Positions 5,424-5,862 of a stretch of 5,862 nucleotides of DNA are shown here, one piece after another (position 1 is the first letter of the stretch; the number at the start of each line of letters is the position of its first letter). The notes under the pieces are model-generated. The model was not told where the DNA came from, ran no database searches, and saw only the letters and a program-made list of their open reading frames with translations. The stretch lies in NCBI GenBank assembly GCA_900552085.1, contig URYB01000175.1, positions 1-5,862 of the forward strand. Direction: 5' to 3'. Position numbers and translations under genes: made by a program. The stretch is from an uncultured Lachnobacterium sp. Lineage in GTDB: Bacteria > Bacillota > Clostridia > Lachnospirales > Lachnospiraceae.

Positions 5424-5862
5424 ATGACAAACAGAACTTTTGGTAAAAAGTGGATATGTCTGATCTTAACATTCGTGATTTTATTATCAGGAATGTGTTT
5501 TTCGTCTTATCAGACAGCATCGGTTCTGGCATCCATTGAGCGTGAGAACGCTGTGGATTCTATTACAGGAAATCCGGCGCAGACTCTTGAGACATCTTCA
5601 CCATCCCTGTGTCAGAATCAGGGTGCGGAAGAAGTGTTCGGCACACGCGTACTGGATACAAGGCTCATTTCGGAGCGTCGCACAGAGAAAGTGCACATAC
5701 TTCGGACGCTTCTGTTATCTTGCGCTTTAACCAATCAGTTGGAGCATTTCACATATTTCTATACATATCGCATGCCGTTTCGGGGAAAAGAAGCGGGCAC
5801 TCTGCGAACGGTCATCCGTTATATTCATCAGACGGATGGAGAAAAAGATTACGCATACGATC
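5424..5862 (+). CDS. Exported or membrane-anchored protein of unknown function, 3' truncated by window
   Basis: The frame is open for 146 codons to the window edge with no stop. ATG 5424 is preferred over the in-frame ATG 5418 because AGGTGG (5410-5415) sits 8 bases before the former and only 2 before the latter. The N-terminus is a classical export signal: a basic stretch (R4, K8, K9), a hydrophobic core at about 10-26 (WICLILTFVILLSG) and a possible signal peptidase I site after VLA (34-36). Met stands before Cys25, so it is not a canonical lipobox. The rest is hydrophilic, then has an LRTLLLSCALTNQ segment (about 97-109), an aromatic stretch (HFTYFYTYRM, 113-122) and a basic region ending VIRYIHQTDGEKDY. 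I recognise no family. A single exported domain, or an anchored protein of a surface system, are both possible. Confidence 0.65.
   Translation, partial: MTNRTFGKKWICLILTFVILLSGMCFSSYQTASVLASIERENAVDSITGNPAQTLETSSPSLCQNQGAEEVFGTRVLDTRLISERRTEKVHILRTLLLSCALTNQLEHFTYFYTYRMPFRGKEAGTLRTVIRYIHQTDGEKDYAYD

Noticed and set aside
5536..5730. A 64-codon plus-strand frame in the last part of the window
   Set aside because: It is out of frame with the 5424 gene, which has a promoter, a ribosome site, a signal peptide and an open frame to the edge.

Overview
The window looks like a chromosomal segment from a gut-type Clostridia bacterium, probably Lachnospiraceae (Roseburia/Agathobacter/Butyrivibrio-like). 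The grounds are moderate AT-richness, strong AGGAGG-type ribosome binding sites, a secreted starch-degrading GH13 enzyme with a C-terminal bacterial Ig-like module, and the style of the MgtE and AsnB proteins. The family assignment is inferred from sequence character alone.

Layout: (1) Positions 2-1636 (+) hold the C-terminal 544 residues of an extracellular alpha-amylase/pullulanase-type GH13 enzyme, ending in a hairpin terminator at 1666-1705. (2) Positions 1706-2011 are a dense, non-coding-looking leader in front of mgtE: an AT-rich palindrome next to a TATAAT box, a 28-codon leader ORF with a good Shine-Dalgarno sequence, a long hairpin containing that ORF's stop codon, an intrinsic terminator with eight T's, and a 5' segment that can pair with the terminator's left arm. 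(3) Positions 2012-3409 (+) encode MgtE, a CBS-domain Mg2+ channel/transporter. (4) Positions 3406-5253 (-) encode a glutamine-hydrolysing asparagine synthetase, convergent with mgtE and overlapping it by 4 bp at the stop codons. (5) Positions 5254-5423 are a divergent promoter region. (6) From 5424 (+) a secreted or membrane-anchored protein of unknown function runs off the window.

The most interesting part is the mgtE leader. MgtE genes of Firmicutes are often controlled by the M-box (ykoK) Mg2+ riboswitch, but I do not recognise that motif here. What is visible fits a transcription attenuator: two mutually exclusive RNA folds (antiterminator 1846-1863 with 1913-1932, terminator 1924-1957), the first of which lies inside a translatable small ORF. 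Its peptide carries acidic residues near the N-terminus (D2, D5) and a DD pair (18-19). This suggests, by analogy with enterobacterial mgtL, that ribosome progress on the leader peptide could report Mg2+ status to mgtE. That mechanism is inference; the pairings and the ORF are directly visible.

The remaining genes look ordinary and are not obviously one pathway: starch degradation outside the cell, Mg2+ uptake, asparagine synthesis (itself Mg-ATP dependent) and an unknown exported protein.
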